Shown: piece after piece, positions 53,033 to 61,773 of the stretch
How the letters are laid out: each line of letters begins with the position of its first letter
Numbering within the stretch: position 1 is the first letter of the stretch
NCBI RefSeq assembly: GCF_016862935.1
Contig: NZ_BONX01000009.1
Span: forward strand, 62,001-126,000
Length of the DNA stretch: 64,000 nucleotides
From: Plantactinospora mayteni
GTDB taxonomy: Bacteria > Actinomycetota > Actinomycetes > Mycobacteriales > Micromonosporaceae
Reading direction: 5' to 3'
The notes under the pieces: generated by a model
Database searches by the model: none
Seen by the model: the letters and a program-made list of their open reading frames with translations, nothing else
Told to the model about the DNA's origin: nothing
Position numbers and translations under genes: made by a program

Positions 53033-55450
53033 GTGAACGTGATCGCGCTGGTCGAGACGTCCGCCGGCCTGGTGGAACTGGTCGGCGGCAAGGCTGCCGG
53101 GCTCGGCGAGCTGATCCGGATCGGCGAGCGGGTTCCGGCCGGGTTCTGCCTGACCACCGCCGCGCACGACCGGGGCACGATCCCGGAGGCCGAGGTGGCG
53201 GAGGCGTACCGGGCGCTGGGCGGTGGGCCGGTCGCGGTCCGGTCCAGCGCGACCGCCGAGGACCTGCCGTACGCGAGCTTCGCCGGCCAGCAGGACACCT
53301 TCCTCGGCGTCACCGGGGTCGACGCACTGCACGACGCCATCGCCAAGTGCTGGAGTTCGCTGTACGCCGAACGGGCCGTCGCCTACCGGGAGGCCAACGA
53401 CATCGACGGCGGGACCGTCCGGATGGCGGTGGTGGTGCAGTGCATGGTCGACGCCACGGTCGCCGGGGTGCTGTTCACCGCCAACCCGCTCACCGGGTGC
53501 CGTACCCAGATGGTGGTCGACGCCGCACCCGGGCTCGGCACCGCCGTGGTCGACGGCACCGCCCCGGCCGACCACTACGTCCTCGACGGCACCCGCTACG
53601 ACGACCGCGGCTGCCTCACCCCCGCCCAGCTCGCCGAGCTGCACCGGGCCGGCGAGCGGGTTCAGGCCCACTTCGGCGCACCGCAGGACATCGAGTGGGC
53701 GATCGACCCCGACGGCGTACTCTGGCTGCTCCAGTCCCGGCCGATCACCACACTGTTCCCGCTGCCGCCGCCGACCGACCGGCCGCAACCCCGGATCTAC
53801 CTGGAGTTCGGGCACGTGCAGGGGATGCTCCGCCCGGTCACCCCGATGGGGATGTCCGCGCTGCGGGAGATCCTGGCCGGCATCCTCGGCTCCTTCGGCA
53901 TCAGGGCCGAGATCGTCGACATCGGCGGACGCCTCTACGGCGACCTGACCGACCTGGTCCGCGACCCGGCGACCCGCAAACGGCTGGTGAAGCTGATGGC
54001 GGTGGACTTCGGCCCGCGCGCCCAGGCCGTGGTCGCGCACATCCTGACCGACCCCCGGTTCGCGCCCGCGCCCGGTGTTCGGTCCGACCGTGGCGGTGGC
54101 CTCGGCCCGGCCCTGCGCAGCGCGCCACGGGCGGTCGCCGGGATCGTGGGTGCGCTGGCCCGGCCCGAGGCGACCCGGACCCGGCTGTTCGCGGAGATCG
54201 AGCAGCTCCGGCAGCGGGCCGCCGCCGCGCCGGCCGGGCTGCGTACCGCCGCCGAACGGCTGGACTTCGTCGCGGGCCAGGACCCGTCGACCCGGTACGA
54301 CCGGATCATCTGGCCGATCGTGGCCGGCATCCTGACCACCGCCCTGCCGGCCGAACTACTCAAGGGGATCGCCAGCCAGTCCGAGATCCACACCGTACTC
54401 GGCGGCATGCCGCACAACGTCACCATCGAGATGGACCTGGCGCTGTGGCGGCTCGCCGAGCGGGCCAGCGCACACCGCGAGCTGCTCTCGACGACCCCGC
54501 CGGACGAACTCGCCGCGCGGTGGCGGGCCGGCACCCTGCCGGAGATCGGACTGTCGGCGTTCCTCGACACATACGGGCACCGGGCCGCCGCCGAGGTCGA
54601 CCTCGGGGTACCCCGCTGGGCCGAGGACCCGACCCCGATCCTCGCCTCGATCGCGAACTACCTGCGGGTCACCGACCCGGAGCAGGCCCCCGACCGGCGG
54701 TTCGCCCAGGCCGCCGCCGAGGCCGAGGCGGCACTCGCCGAACTCGTCGCCCGGGCCCGTCGCCGCCGACCCGTCCGGGGCCGGATCGCCGGATTCCTGC
54801 TGCGCCGGGCGCGGGTGCTGGCCGGGCTGCGCGAGTCGGGCAAGTTCGCCGGGCTGTATCCGCTGCGGGAGAGCCGCCGGCAACTGCTGCTGGTCGGCGC
54901 GGAACTGGTCGACGCCGGGCAACTGGCGCAGGCCGACGACATCATGTTCCTGACCCTCGACGAGGCACGTGCCGCCGTACGCGACGGGGGTGACCAGCGG
55001 GCGCTGGTGGCGGAGCGCCGGGCGACGTACCAGCGGGAGCTGCGCCGCCGGCACGTACCGGTCTCGGTGCTCTCCGACGGTACCGACGTCGAGGCCGTGC
55101 TCGCTCCGGCCACGGCGGCTCCCGGCGCGCTACGTGGGGTCGGCGCGGCGCCGGGCACGGCGACCGGCCCGGCCCGGGTGGTGCACGACCCGGCGACCGC
55201 ACACGTCGAGCCCGGCGAGATCCTCGTCGCCCCGACCACCGATCCCGGCTGGACGCCGCTGTTCCTGACCGCCGGGGGACTGGTGACCGAGACCGGCGCG
55301 CCGATGGCACACGGCCCGACGGTGGCCCGCGAGTACGGCATTCCCGCCGTCATCTGTGTTCCCGGCGCCACCGATACGATCAGAACCGGTCAGCTCGTCA
55401 CCGTCGACGGCGCCGCTGGGACGGTGACGGTGGTCGACCGGGTACGGTAG
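53033..55450 (+). CDS. PEP-synthase-like enzyme, rifampin-phosphotransferase type
   Basis: 805 residues in the three-domain order of rifampin phosphotransferases: an ATP-grasp domain (about 1-250, VELVGGKAAGLGELI, VAVRSSATAEDLPYASFAGQ), a long middle domain (about 270-680) that in RPH binds the drug, and a mobile His domain (about 690-805) with H760 in GAPMAHGPTVAREYGIPAV. RPH enzymes inactivate rifamycins with ATP. It is a little shorter than typical RPH. GTG start after GAGGGGAG. Divergent TetR gene and two operators point to ligand-induced expression. A different phosphoryl-transfer role is possible. Confidence 0.8.
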   Translation: MNVIALVETSAGLVELVGGKAAGLGELIRIGERVPAGFCLTTAAHDRGTIPEAEVAEAYRALGGGPVAVRSSATAEDLPYASFAGQQDTFLGVTGVDALHDAIAKCWSSLYAERAVAYREANDIDGGTVRMAVVVQCMVDATVAGVLFTANPLTGCRTQMVVDAAPGLGTAVVDGTAPADHYVLDGTRYDDRGCLTPAQLAELHRAGERVQAHFGAPQDIEWAIDPDGVLWLLQSRPITTLFPLPPPTDRPQPRIYLEFGHVQGMLRPVTPMGMSALREILAGILGSFGIRAEIVDIGGRLYGDLTDLVRDPATRKRLVKLMAVDFGPRAQAVVAHILTDPRFAPAPGVRSDRGGGLGPALRSAPRAVAGIVGALARPEATRTRLFAEIEQLRQRAAAAPAGLRTAAERLDFVAGQDPSTRYDRIIWPIVAGILTTALPAELLKGIASQSEIHTVLGGMPHNVTIEMDLALWRLAERASAHRELLSTTPPDELAARWRAGTLPEIGLSAFLDTYGHRAAAEVDLGVPRWAEDPTPILASIANYLRVTDPEQAPDRRFAQAAAEAEAALAELVARARRRRPVRGRIAGFLLRRARVLAGLRESGKFAGLYPLRESRRQLLLVGAELVDAGQLAQADDIMFLTLDEARAAVRDGGDQRALVAERRATYQRELRRRHVPVSVLSDGTDVEAVLAPATAAPGALRGVGAAPGTATGPARVVHDPATAHVEPGEILVAPTTDPGWTPLFLTAGGLVTETGAPMAHGPTVAREYGIPAVICVPGATDTIRTGQLVTVDGAAGTVTVVDRVR

Positions 55451-55552
55451 GCGGCCGACGTCGGCAACGTCCTGTTCGGACGGCCGCTCCGGCCGGCGGT
55501 CCAGCGCGGAGGGCCACTGGCCGGTGGCCGTGGTGTGGGAGGGTTCGACCGG

Positions 55553-56548
55553 GTGGACGACGTTGCGACGGCGGTCCGGTGGCGGCCGAAGTGGCGGCAC
55601 CGGGGCGTCGACGGACCCGGCCGGTCGGCCTGGCGACGCGGCTGGCTGCCCGCCGCCCTGGCGCTGCTGGTCAGCCTGCTGCTGATCGGGCACACCGTGC
55701 TGCCCAACGGGTTCGGCCGGCTGGGCAGCCTGCTGGAGACCTTCCTGCCCTGGCTGGGAGCCGCCGTTCCGGTACTGCTGGTGCTGGCGCTGCTGCGCCG
55801 CTCCGCTGCCGCCCTGGTCGCGCTGGCGCTGCCCGCCACCGCCTGGCTCGGGCTATTCGGCGCGGAGCTGGTGCCTGAGGAAGGTTCCGTCGGGGACATC
55901 ACGGTGGTCCAGCACAACGTCAGCGACACCAATCCCGATCCGGCGGGTACGGCCGACGCGTTGACCCGGGTCCGGCCCGACCTGATCGGGATGCAGGAAC
56001 TGACCGAGCCGGCGCTGTCGGCGTACGCGGCGGCGCTGGGGTGGGACTACCCGTACCGTACGGTGCACGGCACCGTCGGCCTCTGGTCGCGGTATCCGCT
56101 GCTGGACGACCAGCCGCTGGACATCAGACCGACCGGGTTCGGCCCGGACTGGAACCGGGGGCTGCGGGCCACCGTACGGCTGCCCGGCGGTGACGTCGCC
56201 GTCTACGTGGCGCACCTGCCGTCGGTGCGGATCGGCCTGCCGGACGGGTTCGGCACCACGCGGCGCGACGAGAGTGCCCGGCTGCTGGCCGGGGTGCTCG
56301 ACACGGAGCGGCTGGGCACGGTGATCCTGCTGGGTGACCTCAACAGCACCGTGCACGACCGGGGGTTGGCGCCGGTCAGGGCACTGCTGCCGTCGACTGG
56401 CCGGGCCTTTCCGTTCAGTTGGCCGACGGCACTGCCGGTCGCCCGGATCGACCAGGTGATGGCCCGGTCGGCGACCGTCGCCGACCTGTGGTCGCTGCCG
56501 GCCACCGGCAGCGACCACCTGCCGATCGCCGCCCGCCTCAGGCTCTGA
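55553..56548 (+). CDS. Membrane-anchored endonuclease/exonuclease/phosphatase-family protein (VanJ-like)
   Basis: About 331 residues. Three N-terminal membrane segments (about 30-105) are followed by an extracytoplasmic EEP-fold domain with IGMQELTEP, LLGDLNSTVHD and GSDHLPIAARL holding the metal and catalytic residues. VanJ-type relatives, which act on lipid-pyrophosphate precursors and give teicoplanin resistance, have this layout. I chose GTG 55553 because GGGAGGG ends 9 bases upstream; GTG 55535 is the longer option. It follows the RPH-like gene by about 100 bases. Confidence 0.8.
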   Translation: MDDVATAVRWRPKWRHRGVDGPGRSAWRRGWLPAALALLVSLLLIGHTVLPNGFGRLGSLLETFLPWLGAAVPVLLVLALLRRSAAALVALALPATAWLGLFGAELVPEEGSVGDITVVQHNVSDTNPDPAGTADALTRVRPDLIGMQELTEPALSAYAAALGWDYPYRTVHGTVGLWSRYPLLDDQPLDIRPTGFGPDWNRGLRATVRLPGGDVAVYVAHLPSVRIGLPDGFGTTRRDESARLLAGVLDTERLGTVILLGDLNSTVHDRGLAPVRALLPSTGRAFPFSWPTALPVARIDQVMARSATVADLWSLPATGSDHLPIAARLRL

Positions 56549-56622
56549 ACGCGACACGGCCGAGCGGGATCCGACCGGCGGGGCCGAGCGCCCGCCCCGA
56601 GGGTGGCGCCGCCGAGCGGAAG

Positions 56623-56698
56623 CCGGCCGGCTGGGCTCCGAGGGTTGCGCGGTCGAGCGGGATCCGGCCGGCCGGGCTCCGAGGGTTGCGCGGTCGAG
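56623..56698. repeat. Tandem repeat, period 41
   Basis: A near-identical unit of about 35 bases starts at 56623 and 56664; GGGCTCCGAGGGTTGCGCGG is exact in both. A more degenerate unit precedes it (about 56570-56620) and part of another follows, filling most of the gap 56549-56787. Confidence 0.75.
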
Positions 56699-56787
56699 GA
56701 TTGCGCCGCCGGGCGGGATCCGGTCGGCGGTGTCGGGGTGGCGGCAGGCTGGTGGTCACCGGGCGCCGGTGGGGCGATCGGCGCCGG

Positions 56788-57741
56788 TCAGGCTTCGGCA
56801 GAGTAGCGGGCGGCGAGTTCGGCGCCGATCCGGGCCAGTTCGGCCCGGACCGACGGTGGTGCGAGCACCTCGACCAGGTCGCCCCAGCCGGCCAACTGGC
56901 GGGCGATGTCCAGCGCGGTGGGTGCGGCGAGCCGGACCTGGGTACGCCCGTCGGCCCGCTCGCCGTCGTCAGGATGGCAGTGCCGGCCGAACTGGTCGCG
57001 CAGCACCGGCAGGTAGCGGGCCGGCACGAGTACCATGGCCCAGGTCCGGGAACGGCGCTGCTCCACCTCGCCGACCACGGTGCGCCAGGCGGCGTCGAGG
57101 GTGAAGTCGTCCGGGCGTGCGGCGGGCAGTTCGGTCGACTCGGCCGCGACGATCCGGTCGACCCGGAACGTCCGCTGCCCCCGCTCCGTGCCGGCCAGCA
57201 GATACCAGACGTCGTCCTTGTCGACGAGTCCCCACGGGTCGACCAGCCGTTCGGTACGTTTCCGGTCGCCGCCGACGTAGCGCAGCCGGACCTTCCGCCG
57301 GCGGATCACGGCCGCCTGTAGCAGGTCGACCAGGGCGGGGCGGGGCCGGTTCCGGCCGCTCCACCGGGTCGGGTCGAGCATGGTGGCGCTGGCCGCCGCC
57401 TCGGCCTCGGCCCGGAAGGTCTGCGGCAGTGCCCGGACGAGCTTGCGCAGCGCCGCGCGGGCCTGGTCCGAGGCGGCCGCTGCCGGGCCGACGAGCAGGA
57501 ACAGGGCCCGCGCCTCCGTCGCGGACAGGCCGGTGAGGTCGGTGCGGGCGCCGCCGACCAGGGACCAGCCGCCGTTGCGGCCGGGCTGCGGATACACCGG
57601 TACGCCGGCAGTGCAGAGCGCCGCCAGGTCGCGGCGGGCGGTGGCCACCGAGACCTCCAACTCCTCGGCCAGCTCGGCGGCGGTCACCCGGCCCCGGGCC
57701 TGCATCAGCAGGAGGACGGCGACGAGACGGTCGGCGCGCAT
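56788..57741 (-). CDS. WYL-domain HTH transcriptional regulator
   Basis: About 317 residues: DeoR-like winged helix (about 5-60, VTAAELAEELEVSVATARRD), WYL domain (about 145-215, KVRLRYVGG ... DDVWYLLAGTERGQRTFRVD) and a WCX C-terminal part. CAGGCT lies 6 bases before ATG 57741, which I prefer to the ATG at 57759. It diverges from the VOC gene, and the perfect palindrome at 57761-57783 lies between them, so it probably controls both. Confidence 0.88.
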   Translation of the reverse strand: MRADRLVAVLLLMQARGRVTAAELAEELEVSVATARRDLAALCTAGVPVYPQPGRNGGWSLVGGARTDLTGLSATEARALFLLVGPAAAASDQARAALRKLVRALPQTFRAEAEAAASATMLDPTRWSGRNRPRPALVDLLQAAVIRRRKVRLRYVGGDRKRTERLVDPWGLVDKDDVWYLLAGTERGQRTFRVDRIVAAESTELPAARPDDFTLDAAWRTVVGEVEQRRSRTWAMVLVPARYLPVLRDQFGRHCHPDDGERADGRTQVRLAAPTALDIARQLAGWGDLVEVLAPPSVRAELARIGAELAARYSAEA

Positions 57742-57760
57742 TCCAGCAGCCTGCCGCAAA

Positions 57761-57783
57761 AAGTGCTCAGTTGGTGAGCACTT
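57761..57783. promoter_or_regulatory. Palindromic operator between WYL regulator and VOC gene
   Basis: AAGTGCTCA (57761-57769) and TGAGCACTT (57775-57783) are exact inverted repeats around GTTGG. Confidence 0.75.
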
Positions 57784-57830
57784 CTGCTCCGAGGATGGAG
57801 GTTGTCACCGACCGGAAGGAAGGAACTGCC

Positions 57831-58247
57831 ATGTTGCGTGGAGTCACCACCATCAGCCTCTTCGCCGACGACGTCACGGCGGCCCGGAACTGGTATGCGG
57901 AGCTGCTCGGCGTCGAGGCGTACTTCGTGCGCCCGATCGAGGGGCCACCGGCGTACGTCGAGTTCCGGATCGGCGACTACCAGCACGAACTCGGCATCAT
58001 CGACAGCCGGTACGCCCCGCACGGCCGTCCCGACCAGGCCGGCGGCGCGGTCGTCTACTGGCACGTCGACGACCTCCAGGGCAGCTTCGACCGGCTGCTG
58101 TCGCTCGGCGCCACCGTGCACGAGAAGCCGAACGAGCGCGGCCCCGGCTTCGTCACCGCCTCCGTGGTCGACCCGTTCGGCAACATCCTCGGCGTCATGT
58201 ACAACGAGCACTACCTGGGGGTGCTCCGGTCGCGGACGGGCCGCTGA
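57831..58247 (+). CDS. VOC-family (glyoxalase/dioxygenase-fold) protein
   Basis: 138 residues with paired beta-alpha-beta-beta-beta modules. RGVTTISLFADDVTAARNWY opens the first, and VVDPFGNILGVMYNEHY closes the second with the usual metal-ligand region. It may be a lyase, dioxygenase or binding protein. GGAAGGAAGG precedes ATG 57831. Its divergent WYL regulator suggests control by a small ligand. Confidence 0.85.
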   Translation: MLRGVTTISLFADDVTAARNWYAELLGVEAYFVRPIEGPPAYVEFRIGDYQHELGIIDSRYAPHGRPDQAGGAVVYWHVDDLQGSFDRLLSLGATVHEKPNERGPGFVTASVVDPFGNILGVMYNEHYLGVLRSRTGR

Positions 58248-58295
58248 CGGCGTAGGCGCCATCAGGCCGTACGTCCTCCGCGTCGGACAACTCAC

Positions 58296-58316
58296 CGTTG
58301 ATCGCTGTGATCAACG
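58296..58316. promoter_or_regulatory. Palindrome upstream of lysR-type gene
   Basis: CGTTGATC (58296-58303) and GATCAACG (58309-58316) are exact inverted repeats around GCTGT, a likely LysR binding site. Confidence 0.55.
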
Positions 58317-58361
58317 CAAGGGTCGGGATGACGGACCAGACAACCGAACCGGCGGTGAGCC

Positions 58362-58376
58362 ACAACTGATCGTTGT
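58362..58376. promoter_or_regulatory. Second, weaker palindrome next to the lysR-type promoter
   Basis: ACAAC-TGATC-GTTGT has 5-bp arms around GATC and ends 5 bases before TAGGAT (58382-58387), the likely -10. Confidence 0.4.
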
Positions 58377-58394
58377 GTACGTAGGATCTGGTCC

Positions 58395-59357
58395 GTGGAC
58401 TTCGACGCTGTCCGTACCTTCGTCGCCGTTGCGGACGCCGGCCAGTTCCAGGACGCCGCGGCCGTGTTGTCGATCACCCAGCAGGCCGTGTCCAAGCGCA
58501 TCGCCGGGCTGGAGAAGGATCTGGAGGTACGGCTGTTCACCCGCACGGCTCGCGGCGCCCAACTCACGGTCGACGGCCAGGTCTTCCTGCCCCACGCCCG
58601 GGAACTGCTCCGGGTGCAGGCGCGCGCCGACGCTTCCGTGCGCCCCGGTCGGCGCGCGCTCCGCGTCGACGTCCACAGTCGACGGATCGCGTCGGCGGTG
58701 CTGCTCCAGGACTTCCACCGTACGCATCCGCGGATCGAGCTGGATGTCGTGACCCTCGACGCCGATGTCCATGCCGCGACCGCCGCCGTCGAGGCGGGGA
58801 CGATCGATGCCACCTTCCACGCCGTCACCGTCCCCGCGCGCCAGTTGTCAGGGGCGATCAGGACCGCCCGGGTGATCGACGAGCATCACGAGGTCCTCGT
58901 CGGGCCACGCCATGCGCTCGCCAACGCCCGCGCCGTCACGCCCGCACAACTCGCCGAACACCGCATCTGGATGCCCGGCATGGCCGCCGGTACCGAATGG
59001 GCCGACTACTACGACGAACTCGCCGCCGCGTTCGGCCTCACCATCGACAGGGTCGGGCCGGTCTTCGGAAACGAGGCACTGCTGGCCGAGATCGCCGACT
59101 CCGCGGAACTGGCGACGCTGGCCGGTGAACGCACCCGATACCTGTGGCCGGACAGCTACGACCTACGGCGCATTCCGGTACGCGACCCGGCACCGGTCTA
59201 CCCCCTGTCACTGATCTGGCGCGACGACAACCCGCATCCCGCGCTCAGCAAACTGCGCGGCTACCTCGACTCCAGACGAGCGGAGGCACCCGTCACCGAG
59301 GTCTGGACACCGACCTGGGAGTCGCGATCGGCCTCAGCGGCACGAGCCAGACATTGA
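58395..59357 (+). CDS. LysR-family transcriptional regulator
   Basis: 320 residues: an N-terminal HTH (about 1-60, FDAVRTFVAVADAGQFQDAA, then ITQQAVSKRIAGLEKDLEV) and a two-lobed effector domain. TAGGAT ends 7 bases before the GTG (leaderless). No divergent partner gene is present; two palindromes upstream suggest self-regulation. The last 20 residues are basic and unstructured. Its targets are unknown. Confidence 0.92.
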   Translation: MDFDAVRTFVAVADAGQFQDAAAVLSITQQAVSKRIAGLEKDLEVRLFTRTARGAQLTVDGQVFLPHARELLRVQARADASVRPGRRALRVDVHSRRIASAVLLQDFHRTHPRIELDVVTLDADVHAATAAVEAGTIDATFHAVTVPARQLSGAIRTARVIDEHHEVLVGPRHALANARAVTPAQLAEHRIWMPGMAAGTEWADYYDELAAAFGLTIDRVGPVFGNEALLAEIADSAELATLAGERTRYLWPDSYDLRRIPVRDPAPVYPLSLIWRDDNPHPALSKLRGYLDSRRAEAPVTEVWTPTWESRSASAARARH

Positions 59358-59454
59358 CGAGGTCGTCCCGGAATTCCTCGTTTCCGGGCCCCCTCACCGG
59401 ACGCCGAGATCATCCTTGGTACGACGTTCCCGAACGTCAGTTCCTCAGGTGCCG

Positions 59455-60264
59455 TCAATCGTCTCCGGGCGGCGTGAGATCCCATCCCCAGAGCACACCC
59501 TGCCCTCGCTCGACGGCGATAGCGGCGACGGCGCGGACGGTGGCGCGTAGGCGTGGATGGCTCTGGCCGTCCGCGCACGTCCCGATCCCGCTCGCCCGAG
59601 CGGCCCGGATCGCGGCGAAACTGGCGTCGATCGGCGGCAGCGCGACCTGGTCCAGTTCGTCAGCGAGAAACCAGGTCTCGACCGGGTCGAGCCAGCCCCG
59701 TACCCCGATGACAGCGTCCTCGTCGCCGAGGCTCCAGGCGCGGCCACGCTCCGCCAGCCACTCCAGACAGGCCCGAACATCGGGGTGGAACATCACCGGT
59801 TCGTCGAGGCAGAAGGCGAGTTCCGGGGCGTCCACGGCGTTGCCCACGAAGACACCGGCACCGAGGCACGTCGTCTCCACCGCCAGCCGGAAAAGGTGCC
59901 GCAACTCCTGCCACTCCCGCTCGTGCTCGACCGCCTCCTGCTCAACCGCTTCGGGGTCGCCCGGACCATCACCCGGGCCGCCGGTACGCGCCGCCGGTCG
60001 ACGCCTTCGAGGGCGCGTGGGCGGCGCGATCAGCCCGGACGGTGTGGTGCCGGCGAGATCGGGGCTCGCGATCAGATCCGCTGTCACCTCACGAAGATGT
60101 GACGTGAAGCGGGGTACGGGCGTTGGCGGGTGGTGCCTGCTCTGCCACGCCGCCTCGAGCCACGGCTCGACCTGGCCGGTGGCGTGTAGCCGCCGAACGG
60201 CGGAAACGACCCGCTCCCGATAGAGCCGATGGTCGAACAGGTAGATCCCGGCATCTACGATCAT
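59455..60264 (-). CDS. Hypothetical protein
   Basis: 269 residues, not recognised. It starts MIVDAGIYLFDHRLYRERVV, has an Arg/Pro/Gly-rich, Glu-rich insert (about 80-120) and a well-formed second half (LRHLFRLAVETTCLGAGVFV, WGWDLTPPGDD). No membrane segment or enzyme motif is clear. The frame has good codon bias. It lies 150 bases downstream of the tandem P-loop gene in the same orientation. Confidence 0.55.
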   Translation of the reverse strand: MIVDAGIYLFDHRLYRERVVSAVRRLHATGQVEPWLEAAWQSRHHPPTPVPRFTSHLREVTADLIASPDLAGTTPSGLIAPPTRPRRRRPAARTGGPGDGPGDPEAVEQEAVEHEREWQELRHLFRLAVETTCLGAGVFVGNAVDAPELAFCLDEPVMFHPDVRACLEWLAERGRAWSLGDEDAVIGVRGWLDPVETWFLADELDQVALPPIDASFAAIRAARASGIGTCADGQSHPRLRATVRAVAAIAVERGQGVLWGWDLTPPGDD

Positions 60265-60414
60265 CGACCAGCTCTCGTCTCGTCAGGTACGCGGTCGTGG
60301 CCGGTGGCGATACCACCGGACGATCTTCGCATTGTCGACGGAGTAGCGCGGTTTGCCGCAGGAACGCGGGAGGGACCCTGTGGCAGCGGCGAACCGGCGG
60401 GGGCGGCACCGGGA

Positions 60415-61728
60415 TCACCGAGCGCGGCCGGTCGGCGCCAGCGGGAATCGGCCGGGTCCGTCCAGCCAGCCGAGCTGCCGAACTACGCCCCGGGCGATGT
60501 CGGGCACCGGTCGGCCGTCCGCGTCGACGCGCAGGTCGCCGAGCGCCGCGCTCTCCAGGGCCTCGGCGACGGCCGTCGCCTCGTCGGCGACGTCGCGCAG
60601 CCGCGTCGCCGGCTGTCCCTTCAGCTCGTCGCCCGCGATCAGGGGACCCTGACCCCGACCCCGGAGCATGACCCGCTCGGTCAGCGAGTCGCGGCCGGCG
60701 TGCAGCCGGCACAGTGTGATCCGCACCGACGGCAGCGCTTCCCGGTACGTCCGCACGGCCTCGGCACTCTCGACCGGACCCACCACGATCAGGCGCTCCA
60801 GACCGGTGGCCCGGTAGGTCTGCCAGACTGTGGCGAGGTTGCTCGCCCGGAGTCGATGGTCGATCGGAGCCCGGGTACCGGCCGGGCAGAAGAACCCGAT
60901 CTGGTCGAGGTCCACGAACCCGCACCAGACCCCGGCGTTGCTGACGGTGGTGAAGATCTCCCAGCCCACCGCGGACTTGCCGACCGCGGTCGCACCGCAC
61001 AGCCACAGCATCTCGCCGGTACCGGCGGGATAGCTGGGGTAGCGTCCCGACGTTCCGTCCGGGGCCACCGACGGTGTCGTGCGCGGACCCGCCGGTGCCG
61101 GCCAGCCGCTGGTCTCGCTCAGCACCAGTTCGAGGACCTCGGCGACGCTCCGGCCCGTCGTGTCGACGCAGGGGCCGGCCGGATGGTTGCGGTCCAGCGC
61201 CTCCGCGTACTCCAGCACCTGGTCGGCGGCCTCGTCGCCGGCCCGGCCACGCCCGGCCAGCCGCTGCCGCAACTCGTACGGCTCGGCACGCAGCCGGCAT
61301 GTTGTCAGCGCCGCGTTCGGCAGCAGGTCGACCTCGATCCCGCGGACGGCGTCGACGACCCCCGAGACGACGAGGCAGCGGGCGCCAGCGGCCCGGACGT
61401 TCGCCGCCACCAGGTCGAGGTTGCGGGTCTGCCGGCGGTGGCGACCCGGGTCGGAGGCCGGCTCCGGCGCCGATTCGTGCACAGTGGGCGCGGCGAAGCA
61501 CATGCCCAACTGGTCGAGGTCGACGTAGCCGGTGGGGATCCGGCGGGACAGCTCGGTGAACAGCTTCCAGGCGACCGTGGTCTTCCCGACGGCGGGCGGG
61601 CCGTAGAGCCACAGCACCGGCAGCGGGGCCGCGACGCTCATCGGCGGGCTCGTCGACGTGCCCGCAACGGAGACACCATGGCCCGGGTCATGGGCTCGAG
61701 TATCGTGACGGCTCGCGGCCCGGTCCAT
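60415..61728 (-). CDS. Tandem P-loop kinase-like protein (two internal copies)
   Basis: 437 residues made of two related nucleotide-kinase-like halves. Copy 1 (about 38-215) has GPPAVGKTT, YVDLDQLGM and LTTCRLRAEPYELRQRL; copy 2 (about 245-425) has GATAVGKSA, FVDLDQIGF and ITLCRLHAGRDSLTERV. Each therefore keeps a Walker A loop, the DLDQ motif and the strand leading to an arginine-rich lid. The ATG at 61728 or one at 61641 could be used; neither has a strong ribosome binding site. Substrate unknown. Confidence 0.75.
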   Translation of the reverse strand: MDRAASRHDTRAHDPGHGVSVAGTSTSPPMSVAAPLPVLWLYGPPAVGKTTVAWKLFTELSRRIPTGYVDLDQLGMCFAAPTVHESAPEPASDPGRHRRQTRNLDLVAANVRAAGARCLVVSGVVDAVRGIEVDLLPNAALTTCRLRAEPYELRQRLAGRGRAGDEAADQVLEYAEALDRNHPAGPCVDTTGRSVAEVLELVLSETSGWPAPAGPRTTPSVAPDGTSGRYPSYPAGTGEMLWLCGATAVGKSAVGWEIFTTVSNAGVWCGFVDLDQIGFFCPAGTRAPIDHRLRASNLATVWQTYRATGLERLIVVGPVESAEAVRTYREALPSVRITLCRLHAGRDSLTERVMLRGRGQGPLIAGDELKGQPATRLRDVADEATAVAEALESAALGDLRVDADGRPVPDIARGVVRQLGWLDGPGRFPLAPTGRAR

Positions 61729-61773
61729 CGATTACCCGGCCGTGACGGCCCGGGGCAGGGCCGGCGGTGGCGC

